DNA of 64,000 bases, taken from Pigmentiphaga sp. (GTDB taxonomy: Bacteria; Pseudomonadota; Gammaproteobacteria; Burkholderiales; Burkholderiaceae_B). Below the pieces are notes generated by a model, which was not told where the DNA came from, ran no database searches, and saw only the letters and a list, made by a program, of their open reading frames with translations. The translations under genes and the position numbers were made by a program. The stretch lies in assembly GCA_023228945.1 (NCBI GenBank), contig JALOAI010000013.1, positions 94,387-158,386 on the forward strand, written 5' to 3'. Shown piece by piece: positions 10,948 through 18,442 of this stretch; within the stretch, counting starts at the first letter, position 1, and the number at the start of each line of letters is the position of its first letter.

Positions 10948-10977
10948 TTGCCCGCCGCCATCGCGCTATGCGACAAT
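10948..10977 (+). promoter_or_regulatory. Promoter of the tRNA-Ile gene
   Basis: TTGCCC (10948-10953), an 18-bp spacer and GACAAT (10972-10977), ending 10 bp before the first base of the tRNA. Confidence 0.5.
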
Positions 10978-10987
10978 AGTCGGCTGT

Positions 10988-11324
10988 GGGCCGTTAGCTC
11001 AGTTGGTTAGAGCAGAGGACTTGAAGGACCGCCGCCTACCCCGCCCAGGCGTATGCCGGGTGGTATGGCGTGGTCCGCTGGGTTGCGCAAGGTAAGTTCG
11101 CTCTGCCTTGACGTAGAACTTCTCAAATTCGGTGAACGCTACCGCATGCCCCGCATGCCAGGCCAACGCCGAGCGAAGCTCCCTTCGGGGAGAACGTGTA
11201 GAGACTCGACGGGAAGGCCGAAAGGCAAGACAGAGTCCAGACCACGAACCGGAAACGGGCGGCGAAAGCCGAAGTGGTACGCATAATCCTTTGGTCGTTG
11301 GTTCGAGCCCAACACGGCCCACCA
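10988..11324 (+). tRNA. ileX: tRNA-Ile(CAU) gene interrupted by a group I intron
   Basis: The exons are 10988-11021 (34 nt) and 11282-11324 (43 nt). Joined, they make a complete 77-nt tRNA with encoded CCA. The acceptor stem GGGCCGT pairs with ACGGCCC (11314-11320), then A73 and CCA follow. The D stem is GCTC/GAGC, the anticodon stem GAGGA/TCCTT with loop CT-CAT-AA, and the T stem GTTGG/CCAAC with loop TTCGAGC. The CAU anticodon at 11282-11284 with this body matches the isoleucine tRNA whose C34 is changed to lysidine by TilS to read AUA codons, not a methionine tRNA. The break is between U33 and C34. Exact complementarity of the stems shows that the gene is intact once spliced. Confidence 0.93.
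11022..11281 (+). ncRNA. Group I self-splicing intron in tRNA-Ile(CAU)
   Basis: A 260-nt intervening sequence with no open frame for a homing endonuclease. The last upstream exon base is U (11021) and the last intron base is G (11281), as group I splicing needs. The exon end GGACU (11017-11021) can pair with GGTCC (11072-11076), giving the U·G wobble at the 5' splice site. The catalytic core is recognisable: a P3-P4 joining segment CAAATTCGGTGAACG, GCCAACGCCGAGCGAAGC, and P7 formed by GACTC (11203-11207) with GAGTC (11233-11237) inside the R and S elements (GTAGAGACTCGACGG and AAGACAGAGTCCAG). It resembles the known Azoarcus BH72 tRNA-Ile intron core, but P7 has different, still paired bases and there is a longer P1 extension. 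Confidence 0.92.
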
Positions 11325-11344
11325 CAGCTTCTTTCGCCACGGCT

Positions 11345-11400
11345 CAAGGCAAAAGCCCCCTTGGGCTGCGCCGCCGCCCGGCGGCCAGCATGGGGGCGCC
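11345..11400 (+). repeat. Diverged single copy of the dispersed GGGGGC hairpin repeat
   Basis: CAAGGCAAAAGCCCCC, then CTGCGCCGCCGCC and CAGCATGGGGGCG. It follows the order of elements in the 82-bp units at 44878-45055 but with several changes. It lies between the tRNA and the end of the converging methyltransferase gene and may act as a terminator. Confidence 0.5.
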
Positions 11401-11422
11401 GTCCCGCCGCGGGGCCGCCGCG

Positions 11423-12205
11423 TTAACGGATGGCGGCGACGACCCAGTCGTCGAGGTACTGCCACACACTCCCCACCTCCGAGAAACCCGCGCTGCGCAA
11501 GGCGGCCTGATGATAGGCGAGCGAGACCTTGCGCGCGGGGGCCAGCTTGTCTTTCCAGACTTCGGCGCGGGCGATGGCGGCGTCTTCAAATCCGGGAGCC
11601 GCGGCGGCCTTGGACCACCAGGTTTCCCAATCGTCCACGCCCTTCGCGAACTCGGCCGCTTGCTGCGCTTTGTCGTCGTCGAGCGCGAGCTGGCGAAAGC
11701 TGGGCTGGGCCATGGCATCGTAGAGGAAGTGGTCGCCATTGAGAAAGACACCGCCAGGGCGCACTTTGTCCGCAAGGGCAAGGTACAGCTCGCTCAGCTT
11801 GCCCGGCTGCAGCCAATGGAGGGCCGTGGAGCTGATGACGGCGTCGAACATGCCGGGCAATGCCAGCACTTGCTCCGCATGATCCAGATCGACCGTGAGG
11901 AGCGAGGTCTTGTCGTCTTCGGCGAAGGCAACGTGGGCCATGCGCAGCAGGATGGGGTCTTTGTCACAGCCGATGATCTCGGCGTCGGGAAATCTTTTTC
12001 GTGCCGCCAAGCCGAGCGAGCCCGGCCCGCAGGCCAGATCGAGGATGCGCGGCGTTCGTCCGCAGACTCGCTCTACCGTCGTCAGAATCGTATCGAAACG
12101 CAGATCGCGATGCCGGATAAACGCGGTTTGCTGGCGGTCCCAGCTAGCCAAGAGTTCAAGCGCCGTATCGCGATAGGCCGGCGGGGGTGAAACCATTCTG
12201 TCCAT
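11423..12205 (-). CDS. Class I SAM-dependent methyltransferase, last gene of the metal ABC operon
   Basis: A 260-residue methyltransferase. Motif I (ILDLACGPGSLGLAARK), the acidic end of strand 2 (IIGCDKDPILL) and motif IV (FDAVISSTALHWLQPGKL) identify a Rossmann-type SAM-binding domain of the trans-aconitate methyltransferase/UbiE type. The ATG at 12205 has AGGAGA 7 nt upstream and overlaps the end of the ATPase gene by 50 nt, so the two are translationally linked. The position behind a NikR-operator ABC transporter suggests a role with the transported metal complex, for example making or modifying a metal-binding small molecule. That role is inference; the substrate cannot be read from the sequence. 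Confidence 0.85.
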   Translation of the reverse strand: MDRMVSPPPAYRDTALELLASWDRQQTAFIRHRDLRFDTILTTVERVCGRTPRILDLACGPGSLGLAARKRFPDAEIIGCDKDPILLRMAHVAFAEDDKTSLLTVDLDHAEQVLALPGMFDAVISSTALHWLQPGKLSELYLALADKVRPGGVFLNGDHFLYDAMAQPSFRQLALDDDKAQQAAEFAKGVDDWETWWSKAAAAPGFEDAAIARAEVWKDKLAPARKVSLAYHQAALRSAGFSEVGSVWQYLDDWVVAAIR

Positions 12206-12977
12206 CCGAGGAATCTCCTGCGTGCAAGTCAAAGAAAAGGTGATAGCTATCCCGAGGCGCCAGGAGCGGCGTGGCGCGCACGCCGTAAACAGCCGCGATG
12301 CGATCCGCCCGCAGTACTTGTTCCGCGGGCCCCTCGCTCACGATTCGGCCTGCGTCGAGTAGCGCCATCCGGCTGCAACACCGGGCCGCCAGATTCAGAT
12401 CGTGCAGCACGACGACCGCAGTACACCCGAGAGACCGGACCAGCTCCAGGATCTCCAACTGGTGACGCAGATCGAGATGGTTGGTAGGCTCATCCAGCAA
12501 AAGATGGCTGGCTCTTTGGACGAGAGCCCTGGCGATGAGCGCCCGCTGCCGCTCTCCGCCGGATAAGCGATGGACCGGCCGGTCGCGCAAATCGCTCAGG
12601 CCCACGCGCTCGAGCGCCTCGTCCACCTCATCTTCGTCCGCCGGCGTCAGGCTGGATAGCCAATGGCGACGCGGCAGCAGGCCCAGCGAAACCGACTCGA
12701 ACACCGACTGGCCGATCGTGGCCGGCCGCTCCTGGGACACAATGGCGACTCGTCGGGCGATGCTGCGCCGGGAGAAGGACCGCAGCGGCTGGCCATCCAG
12801 AAGCACCTCGCCCGCCTCGGGAGCGAGCGCGCCGAACAGCAGCCGGAGCAGCGTACTCTTGCCGCTGCCATTGGGGCCGACCAACGCCAACATCTCGCCC
12901 GTTTCCACACACAGGCTGACATTCCGGATAATGCGCCGGCCGCCCAGCGAAAGGACGGCGTCGCGGACTTCGATCAT
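12156..12977 (-). CDS. ABC transporter ATPase, FecE/BtuD type
   Basis: A 273-residue ATPase with Walker A (GPNGSGKSTLLRLL), a Q-loop segment (AIVSQERPA), the ABC signature (LSGGERQRALIARAL) and Walker B (HLLLDEPTNHLDL). This subfamily powers FecCD/BtuC-type importers for iron chelates, haem, cobalamin or nickel complexes. The real start is the ATG at 12977 (MIEVRDAVLSLGG). Upstream codons in the same frame are the 81-bp intergenic repeats and should not be counted. It works with the permease at 14223-15288 and the receptor at 13218-14198, although three tandem repeats separate it from them. Confidence 0.93.
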   Translation of the reverse strand: MIEVRDAVLSLGGRRIIRNVSLCVETGEMLALVGPNGSGKSTLLRLLFGALAPEAGEVLLDGQPLRSFSRRSIARRVAIVSQERPATIGQSVFESVSLGLLPRRHWLSSLTPADEDEVDEALERVGLSDLRDRPVHRLSGGERQRALIARALVQRASHLLLDEPTNHLDLRHQLEILELVRSLGCTAVVVLHDLNLAARCCSRMALLDAGRIVSEGPAEQVLRADRIAAVYGVRATPLLAPRDSYHLFFDLHAGDSSDGQNGFTPAGLSRYGA

Positions 12978-12979
12978 GT

Positions 12980-13217
12980 CAGCCTCCGCGCGGCCGCCCG
13001 AAGGAGGCTGAAGCCCCCACGGGGGGCAGCGAACACAGTGAGCGTGGGGGCCGTTCCATCCAGCCTCCGCGCGGCCGCCCGAAGGAGGCTGAAGCACCCT
13101 CGGGGGGCAGCGAACACAGTGAGCGTGGGGGCCGTTCCATCCAGCCTCCGCGCGGCCGCCCGAAGGAGGCTGAAGCCCCCACGGGGGGCAGCGAACACAG
13201 TGAGCGTGGGGGCGGTT
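12980..13217 (+). repeat. Three tandem 81-bp intergenic repeats
   Basis: Units begin at 12980, 13061 and 13142, with a period of exactly 81 bp and only a few differences. Each has two stem-loops: CAGCCTCC...GGAGGCTG and GCCCCC.CGGGGGGC, followed by AGCGTGGGGGC. The array fills the space between the receptor stop (13218-13220) and the ATPase start (12977). It may weaken transcription or stabilise the upstream mRNA. The core is shared with the copies near 11.3, 44.9 and 63.7 kb. Confidence 0.9.
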
Positions 13218-14198
13218 TCATGCCGGCTCGCTCAGCATGGCGTTCAGCATCATCACGCCCTGGATGGACAAGGGCGTGGGGGGATCGGTGAACGGAAACG
13301 GCAGCGCCATGACCTTGCCGGACCGCACGGCCTTCAGTTGATCCGCTCCCGGAACGGCGCCAAGAAGATCAAGCGCGGCCTCGGGCTCCATCCCCTCGTA
13401 CAGGATGACGAGATGGTCGGGATCCTGCGCCAGCACGTCTTCCAGAGTAGGCTTGAAGGCGCGCTTATCGATGTGCGAGTAGACATTCCGTATGCCCACG
13501 GCCTCCAGCATCGGTTGCAACATGCTGCGGTTGCCGTAGGCACTGACGATGCCCGTCGGGTTCAGGTACAGCGCCAAACCCGTGCCGCGCTCGGCGGAGC
13601 CCGCCACGACACCCTCCAGATCCTGCTTCAGGCCGGCAACGACATGCCCGGCCCGCTGCTCGACGCCGAAGATACGCCCATAGAGATTCAGATAATCGAA
13701 AATAAGATCGAAACTCGCCGGCGCTTCGAGTTGCTGCGCCGCCGCCAGGCACAGGGCGGGAGAAACAAACATGGCAATCCCGGCATTTTTCAGCATTTGC
13801 CGGTCGATGGACTTCTCGGACGCCAGCACGAGATCCGGCGCGACATCCAGAACGGTTTCCAGGCCGATCGCCGCGCCACCGGTGGCGGTGTATTGCATTG
13901 CCAGGCGAGGAATCGATTCGATTTTAGCCAGCGCCTCTTCCGTGAAGGCCTCGCGGCTCAGCAGGCCAGTCCAGGCCACGACTTTGCCCAACTCGCCCAG
14001 GGCGTCGAGCATGACCAGCGGATCGGTATTCGCCACCAGCACCCTCTGCGGCGCCTCATCGAAAAGCAGTGCATCGCCGCAATTATCCAAGGTATAAGGA
14101 AAGCCCTTGGCGTGTGCGCTTGGCAATAGAAAGGCCGACGCCGCCAGCAGTATGGCAAAAACCCGAGGAACACATCCCGACACGAAAACACCCCTCAC
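13218..14198 (-). CDS. Periplasmic metal/chelate-binding protein of the FecCD-type ABC transporter
   Basis: A 326-residue type III periplasmic binding protein (BtuF/FecB-like). Residues 1-30 are a signal peptide (hydrophobic FAILLAASAFLLPSAHA). The first lobe begins RVLVANTDPLVMLDALGELGKV, the helical linker follows, and the second lobe includes GTGLALYLNPTGIVSAYGN. It captures the substrate in the periplasm and hands it to the permease encoded upstream. The start is GTG at 14198 with GAGGAG about 9 nt upstream. The operator ahead of the operon points to nickel or a nickel chelate, but binding residues cannot be named with confidence. Confidence 0.88.
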   Translation of the reverse strand: MRGVFVSGCVPRVFAILLAASAFLLPSAHAKGFPYTLDNCGDALLFDEAPQRVLVANTDPLVMLDALGELGKVVAWTGLLSREAFTEEALAKIESIPRLAMQYTATGGAAIGLETVLDVAPDLVLASEKSIDRQMLKNAGIAMFVSPALCLAAAQQLEAPASFDLIFDYLNLYGRIFGVEQRAGHVVAGLKQDLEGVVAGSAERGTGLALYLNPTGIVSAYGNRSMLQPMLEAVGIRNVYSHIDKRAFKPTLEDVLAQDPDHLVILYEGMEPEAALDLLGAVPGADQLKAVRSGKVMALPFPFTDPPTPLSIQGVMMLNAMLSEPA

Positions 14199-14222
14199 CT
14201 TCAGCTCCTCATATTTAGAGAA

Positions 14223-15288
14223 TCAGGCCCTCTGCCGCCACGAAGAACGAATCAGCCACAACAACAGCGGAGCGCCGGCAATCCCCGTGACCACGCCGAT
14301 GGGTATTTCAGCGGGAGCAAACAAAGTACGAGAGACGATGTCTGACAGCACCAGGAATGCCCCGCCGAGAAAGGCACAGGCCGGTATTAGTTTGCGATGG
14401 GAATAGCCGACGATGCCACGCGCCAAATGCGGTATGACCAGCCCGATAAAGCCAATGGCACCGGCCCCGGCCACGACGACGGCAATGGCCAGGGAGATTA
14501 CCGCCAGAATGACGATGCGGGCGGCGGTGGGGTTGATGCCCAGCGAGAGCGCCGACTCGTCGCCCTCCGCCAGCGCGTCGAGCACCCTGGCGATCAACCA
14601 GAGGAACAGGCAGCAGAGGATGGCCGTTGACAACGCGGCCATCGACGACCACCAGGAAATTGCCGCCATCGATCCGAGCAGCCAAAACAGCACGGAACGA
14701 GCCGCATCCGGATTATCCGAGGCAAAGACCAGAAAATTGGTGAGCGAATTGAGTGCGAAACCAACCACCACGCCAGACAGAATAAGCCGTAACGTATCTT
14801 GAGAGCTTCCCGAGCCCAGATACAGAACCAGGGCCGACGCAAACAATGCGCCGCCGAATGCATATAACGGCAGAGCCACGTGCGCGCCGATAATGGTTGT
14901 CGGCACCAATACGGCGAATGCCGCCCCCACCGAAGCCCCCGAACTGATGCCCAGCACGTAGGGATCCGCCATGGGATTTCTGACGATGGCCTGCAGCGCG
15001 GCTCCGCACACCCCCAAAAACCCCGCCCACGGCGCAGGCCATGATTACGCGGGGCATGCGCGCCTTCCAGACAATCGCCTCCTGGCTGGGCGACCATGCC
15101 GCGACTTCCGGAACTTGAAACAACTGATGCGAAATGATCTTGATCACGGTTTCGGGAGATAGGCTTACGGCACCTGTGCCAATTGCCAAAACACAGATTG
15201 CCAGCATCCCTGCCGCCAATATCGCGATTTTGATGCGATAGCTTGCTGTGAGGCCAAATGGCGTAACTGATTTTTCATCAATGGCCAT
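14223..15288 (-). pseudogene. FecCD-family ABC permease, broken by a +1 frameshift in a homopolymer tract
   Basis: The first part (ATG at 15288) encodes the normal N-terminus of a BtuC/FecCD permease up to RMPRVIMACAVGG. From about 15015 downward, the rest of the protein is in another frame: GVCGAALQAIVRNPMADP, ISSGASVGAAFAVL, to the stop at 14223. The join lies in GGGGTTTTTGGGGG (minus strand, 15011-15024). Removing one T or one G restores a continuous, family-like sequence of about 354 residues with ~10 membrane segments. Everything else in both halves is well conserved, so this is a recent indel, a phase-variable tract or a sequencing error. It is the first gene of the operon. Confidence 0.85.
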
Positions 15289-15319
15289 GTAAAACCAGCT
15301 GCCCCTTCAGTTGCCATCA

Positions 15320-15347
15320 GTATGACTTATATACATTTTTATCATAC
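15320..15347. promoter_or_regulatory. NikR-type operator upstream of the ABC transporter operon
   Basis: The sequence is GTATGA (15320-15325), 16 bp, TCATAC (15342-15347). This is exactly the consensus of the Escherichia coli nik operator bound by the nickel-sensing repressor NikR (GTATGA-N16-TCATAC). It lies in an AT-rich patch 32-59 bp before the permease ATG at 15288, over the likely promoter. No nikR gene is in the window, so the regulator would have to be elsewhere. Confidence 0.8.
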
Positions 15348-15409
15348 CAACCCCGACAATCAGCGGTCAAGCGCAACTCCGGCCCGATATAAGCGGAATT
15401 CAGAATCGC

Positions 15410-16246
15410 TCAATTCTCCACACGCGCCGCCAATCCCGCGACGATCTCGGCCACAGCCCGCCGCAGCACCGGCAAGTGCCGCGCCAGCGTCTGGTGCGTC
15501 ATCAGCGTGCCGAAGGTGGTCATGCTCAACACGCCGGCGATGGTCGCGCCTTGTCCCACCGGCAGCGCAAGGGTCGCGCTGTCGCCGCGGCGTGCCGGCA
15601 AGCGCAGGCCATAGCCCCGGCGGCGCGTAGCCTCGATATCGCGCGACAACTGGGTGCCGAGCAGGCGCGGCGTGGTGGCGTCGGCCAGTACCGCCTCGCG
15701 CAGGATGTCGCGCTGTACCGCATCGCAAAAGGCCAGATAGGCCAGGCCCATGGCCGACACCGGCAAGCCGTGGCGATGGCCTACGGTCGTGGCCTGAACC
15801 GCGAGCGGGCTATAGGGCATGGTGCTGTCGCGTACAACCATCACGGTGCCTTCCAGCGTGCCCAGAGCCAGAGGCCAGCGGATCTGCCGCGTGACGCGCC
15901 GGGTGATGGCGCCGCCCACGTCGACCAGCGCCGAGCGTACCGTATAGCCGGCCCCCAAGGCCTGGGCGGCGGCGGCGATGCGGTAGTGCCCGGCACGGGC
16001 GTCCGCCACCACATAGCCCTCCTGGCCCAACGTGGCGAGCAGGCGATGGATCGTGGATTTGGGAAGGCCCAGCTCCTGTTGCATATCGGCCAGCGCCAGG
16101 CTCTCGTGCCGGCTGAGCAGGGCCAGCAAGCTCAACGCCCGCGCCACCGCACGGACGCCGCCACCCGCGGACGTCGCCGGCTTGCCACCCGCTGGCCGTC
16201 CGGCCGTGGCTTGGTCATCGTGTTCCGTAAGGGGCTCGGACTTCAT
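15410..16246 (-). CDS. IclR-family transcriptional regulator
   Basis: A 278-residue regulator. The N-terminal winged helix-turn-helix (about residues 30-90) has LADMQQELGLPKSTIHRLLATL, and the C-terminal IclR effector domain includes RRRGYGLRLPARRGDSATLALPV and a final helix LRRAVAEIVAGLAA. The start is the ATG at 16246 (MKSEPLTEH); the frame stays open far upstream only because it runs antisense to the hydrolase gene. It is divergent from the aromatic-degradation genes at 16448, with 201 bp between, and is the obvious candidate to control them in response to the aromatic compound or a ring-cleavage intermediate. Confidence 0.92.
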   Translation of the reverse strand: MKSEPLTEHDDQATAGRPAGGKPATSAGGGVRAVARALSLLALLSRHESLALADMQQELGLPKSTIHRLLATLGQEGYVVADARAGHYRIAAAAQALGAGYTVRSALVDVGGAITRRVTRQIRWPLALGTLEGTVMVVRDSTMPYSPLAVQATTVGHRHGLPVSAMGLAYLAFCDAVQRDILREAVLADATTPRLLGTQLSRDIEATRRRGYGLRLPARRGDSATLALPVGQGATIAGVLSMTTFGTLMTHQTLARHLPVLRRAVAEIVAGLAARVEN

Positions 16247-16447
16247 CTTGGGCGGTTTGGCTGGGCCGCACCGTGGACATCGGGCGGTGAAAGAGGCATC
16301 GTTCCACATGCGGGCCGGGGGAAAGTACAGCTCATGGCCGGACGGCCGCTCATTGTAGCGTTCCACCTGCCGGAATCCATCGACAAGACTGCCCTTTCGG
16401 CGCCCGCCATTCCGTATGCTCGATGTCCATCCCCATTGGAGACTCGC

Positions 16448-17419
16448 ATGAAGATCGCAAGCTATCGCGTGGACGGCCGCGACGGTATCGCCATGGTCGG
16501 CGCGGACGAAACCCTGCTGTTCGACATCGCCGCCCTTTGGCCCGAGCTCGGGCTGGCCGCTCCGGCGCCGCATCATATGATCGAACTGATCGAGTCCGGC
16601 CCGGAAGCCATGGCTGCCCTGCGCGCGCACCAGCCAGCCACCAGCCGGGGCATCCCGCTCGGACTCGCCACCCTGCTGCCTCCCGTTCGCCGGCCCTCCA
16701 AGATTATCTGCCTGGCCCTGAACAACAGCGCCAACAGCGACCGCATCCTCAGCGGTCCCAGCCATCCCGCCACGTTTCTCAAGCCGGCCAGCGCCCTCCT
16801 GGGCCATGGCGGCCACATCGAGCTGCGCCCGAGCGATGGCCGCGTCCATCCCGAACCCGAACTGGCCGTGATCATCGGCCGGGAAGGCAAACGCATCGCG
16901 GCCCGCGACGCGCTGCAACACGTCTTCGGCTACACCGTTCACAACGACATCACCGGCGCCACCATGCGCGGCGAAGATACCTTCCACTACCGCGCCATCC
17001 ATCCGGCCCAGGACGGCTCGCTCGAACCGCGATACGTCGATACCTGGGTCAGCTACCCCGGCCGCTATAAAGGCAGCGACACCTTTGCCTGCATGGGCCC
17101 CTGGCTGACCACCGCCGATGCCATCCCCGACCCGCACAAGCTCGCCATTGCCTGTCATCATCAAGGGCGTACCGTCACCGAAGACAACACCGGCAACCTG
17201 ACCTATAAAACCGCGGAGGTCATCGCCTTCGTGTCGCGCTACATGACGCTCTGGCCCGGCGATATCATCTCGCTTGGCACCGCGCTGCGCCGATCGGCCA
17301 TCGGCGGCGCCGTGCAAAACATCGACCTCGCCGCCATGGGCGGCCCGGTCTCCGTCAGCATCGAAGGCATCGGCACCCTCAGCAATGGGGTCCGCATGAT
17401 CGAGGAGACCCGAACATGA
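16448..17419 (+). CDS. Fumarylacetoacetate hydrolase-family protein
   Basis: A 323-residue FAH-superfamily enzyme. The metal-binding signature PEPELAVIIGREGK and the downstream GYTVHNDITGATMRGED identify the C-terminal catalytic domain, which binds a divalent metal through acidic residues. The family hydrolyses C-C bonds or hydrates and decarboxylates keto acids produced by ring cleavage. It is the first gene of the cluster, divergent from the IclR gene. A GGAG ribosome site precedes the ATG at 16448, and the stop overlaps the next start (ATGA). It probably acts on the product of the extradiol dioxygenase encoded next, or is a hydratase/isomerase of a later step. Confidence 0.9.
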   Translation: MKIASYRVDGRDGIAMVGADETLLFDIAALWPELGLAAPAPHHMIELIESGPEAMAALRAHQPATSRGIPLGLATLLPPVRRPSKIICLALNNSANSDRILSGPSHPATFLKPASALLGHGGHIELRPSDGRVHPEPELAVIIGREGKRIAARDALQHVFGYTVHNDITGATMRGEDTFHYRAIHPAQDGSLEPRYVDTWVSYPGRYKGSDTFACMGPWLTTADAIPDPHKLAIACHHQGRTVTEDNTGNLTYKTAEVIAFVSRYMTLWPGDIISLGTALRRSAIGGAVQNIDLAAMGGPVSVSIEGIGTLSNGVRMIEETRT

Positions 17420-18426
17420 TCCCGCAACCGGGCAACGGCCCCGACCGGCAAGCCGCGACGGGCGGGGCCTTGGTCTGCGTGTCGCATTCGCCGATCATCA
17501 TGATCCGCGCCCGGCCGCCGGCCGAAGAGCCCGAGCTGCTCGCGTATTACACCGACTGCGCCGAGCGCATCGCACGCTTCGATCCCGAGCAGGTCATCGT
17601 CTTCGGCACCGATCACTTCGCGGGTTTTTCCTTGTCCATGATGCCGGCCCATTGCATCGGGCTGGCGTGCGAGGCGGTGGACGACGTCGGCGGCTTCCCG
17701 GGCCGCCTGGCGGTGCCTCGCGAGGCCGCCCTGGCCCTGGTGGCGCACCTGCGCGCCAGCGATTTCGACACCGCCGTGTCGTACAAGATGCGCATCGACC
17801 ACGGTTTTTCACAGCCCATCAAGCGCCTGCTGGGCGCCCATGACCGCTATCCCGTCATTCCGGTGTTCATTGGCGCACTGGCGCCACCCTATCTGCCGTT
17901 CCGGCGTTCGCGCCTGCTGGGCGAGGCCATAGGCCGCTTCGTGCACGAGTCGGGCAAACGCACGCTGTTCCTGGGTTCGGGCGGGCTTTCCCATCACCCC
18001 ACGCGCTACTATCCCCTGGTGGGTGAAGGCGATCCCGCAGTGGCCGCCTATCAATTGGAAGGCGCGCGCGGCGGCAGCTTCAGCGACGAAGCCTGGCTGC
18101 GGCGCATCTACGACATGCACGTGGAGGGCGCCGACATGCTCGTGAGCGGCCAGCGCACGCGGGCCGACATTCGCCTCAATCCCGAACTCGACCAACACTT
18201 CCTGGCGGAACTTTGCGCGGGTCGCCTCGCCGCATTCGATAGCTGGGACACGACCGCGCTGGTCGATACCGCCGGCATCGGCTTTCTGGAACTGCATACC
18301 TGGATCGCCGCCACCGCCGCGCACCTGGCGATAGGGGGCGGGCTGCCCGACGACCACCGCTATGCCCCCACGCTGGAGTATGGTATCGGTTATGGCATGG
18401 TTTCCGCCGGCCTTCCCCCGTCCTGA
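17416..18426 (+). CDS. Class III extradiol ring-cleavage dioxygenase, MhpB-like
   Basis: A 336-residue protein that aligns along its length with 2,3-dihydroxyphenylpropionate 1,2-dioxygenase (MhpB). The shared motifs are SHSPII near the N-terminus, VIVFGTDHFAGF, VSYKMRIDHGFSQPI with His129 (catalytic His115 of MhpB) and LFLGSGGLSHHP with His193 (His179 of MhpB). The enzyme uses Fe(II) and O2 to cleave a catechol-type ring beside the hydroxyls. It overlaps the FAH gene by 4 nt and is followed 16 bp later by the ModA-like gene. The side chain of the true substrate is unknown; no mhpC or mhpD homologue is present. Confidence 0.9.
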   Translation: MIPQPGNGPDRQAATGGALVCVSHSPIIMIRARPPAEEPELLAYYTDCAERIARFDPEQVIVFGTDHFAGFSLSMMPAHCIGLACEAVDDVGGFPGRLAVPREAALALVAHLRASDFDTAVSYKMRIDHGFSQPIKRLLGAHDRYPVIPVFIGALAPPYLPFRRSRLLGEAIGRFVHESGKRTLFLGSGGLSHHPTRYYPLVGEGDPAVAAYQLEGARGGSFSDEAWLRRIYDMHVEGADMLVSGQRTRADIRLNPELDQHFLAELCAGRLAAFDSWDTTALVDTAGIGFLELHTWIAATAAHLAIGGGLPDDHRYAPTLEYGIGYGMVSAGLPPS

Positions 18427-18442
18427 CTCGCACCGACCACCC

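Noticed and set aside
10988..11324. tRNA gene destroyed by an insertion, or an integrase attachment site
   Set aside because: Both halves keep every base needed for a complete tRNA and the insert has a group I core. No integrase or direct repeat lies around it.
12978..13097. N-terminal extension of the ABC ATPase through the repeats
   Set aside because: The added residues are a translation of the 81-bp intergenic repeats; the ATG at 12977 begins the ATPase fold.
12980..13217. CRISPR array
   Set aside because: The 81-bp units are contiguous with no unique spacers, and no cas genes are present.
15320..15347. Fur box upstream of the ABC operon
   Set aside because: The AT-rich stretch lacks the GATAATGATAATC repeat pattern, while the exact GTATGA-N16-TCATAC fits NikR.
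16247..17317. Upstream extension of the IclR gene to a 635-residue protein
   Set aside because: The added part is antisense to the FAH-family gene; the ATG at 16246 starts the IclR domain correctly.
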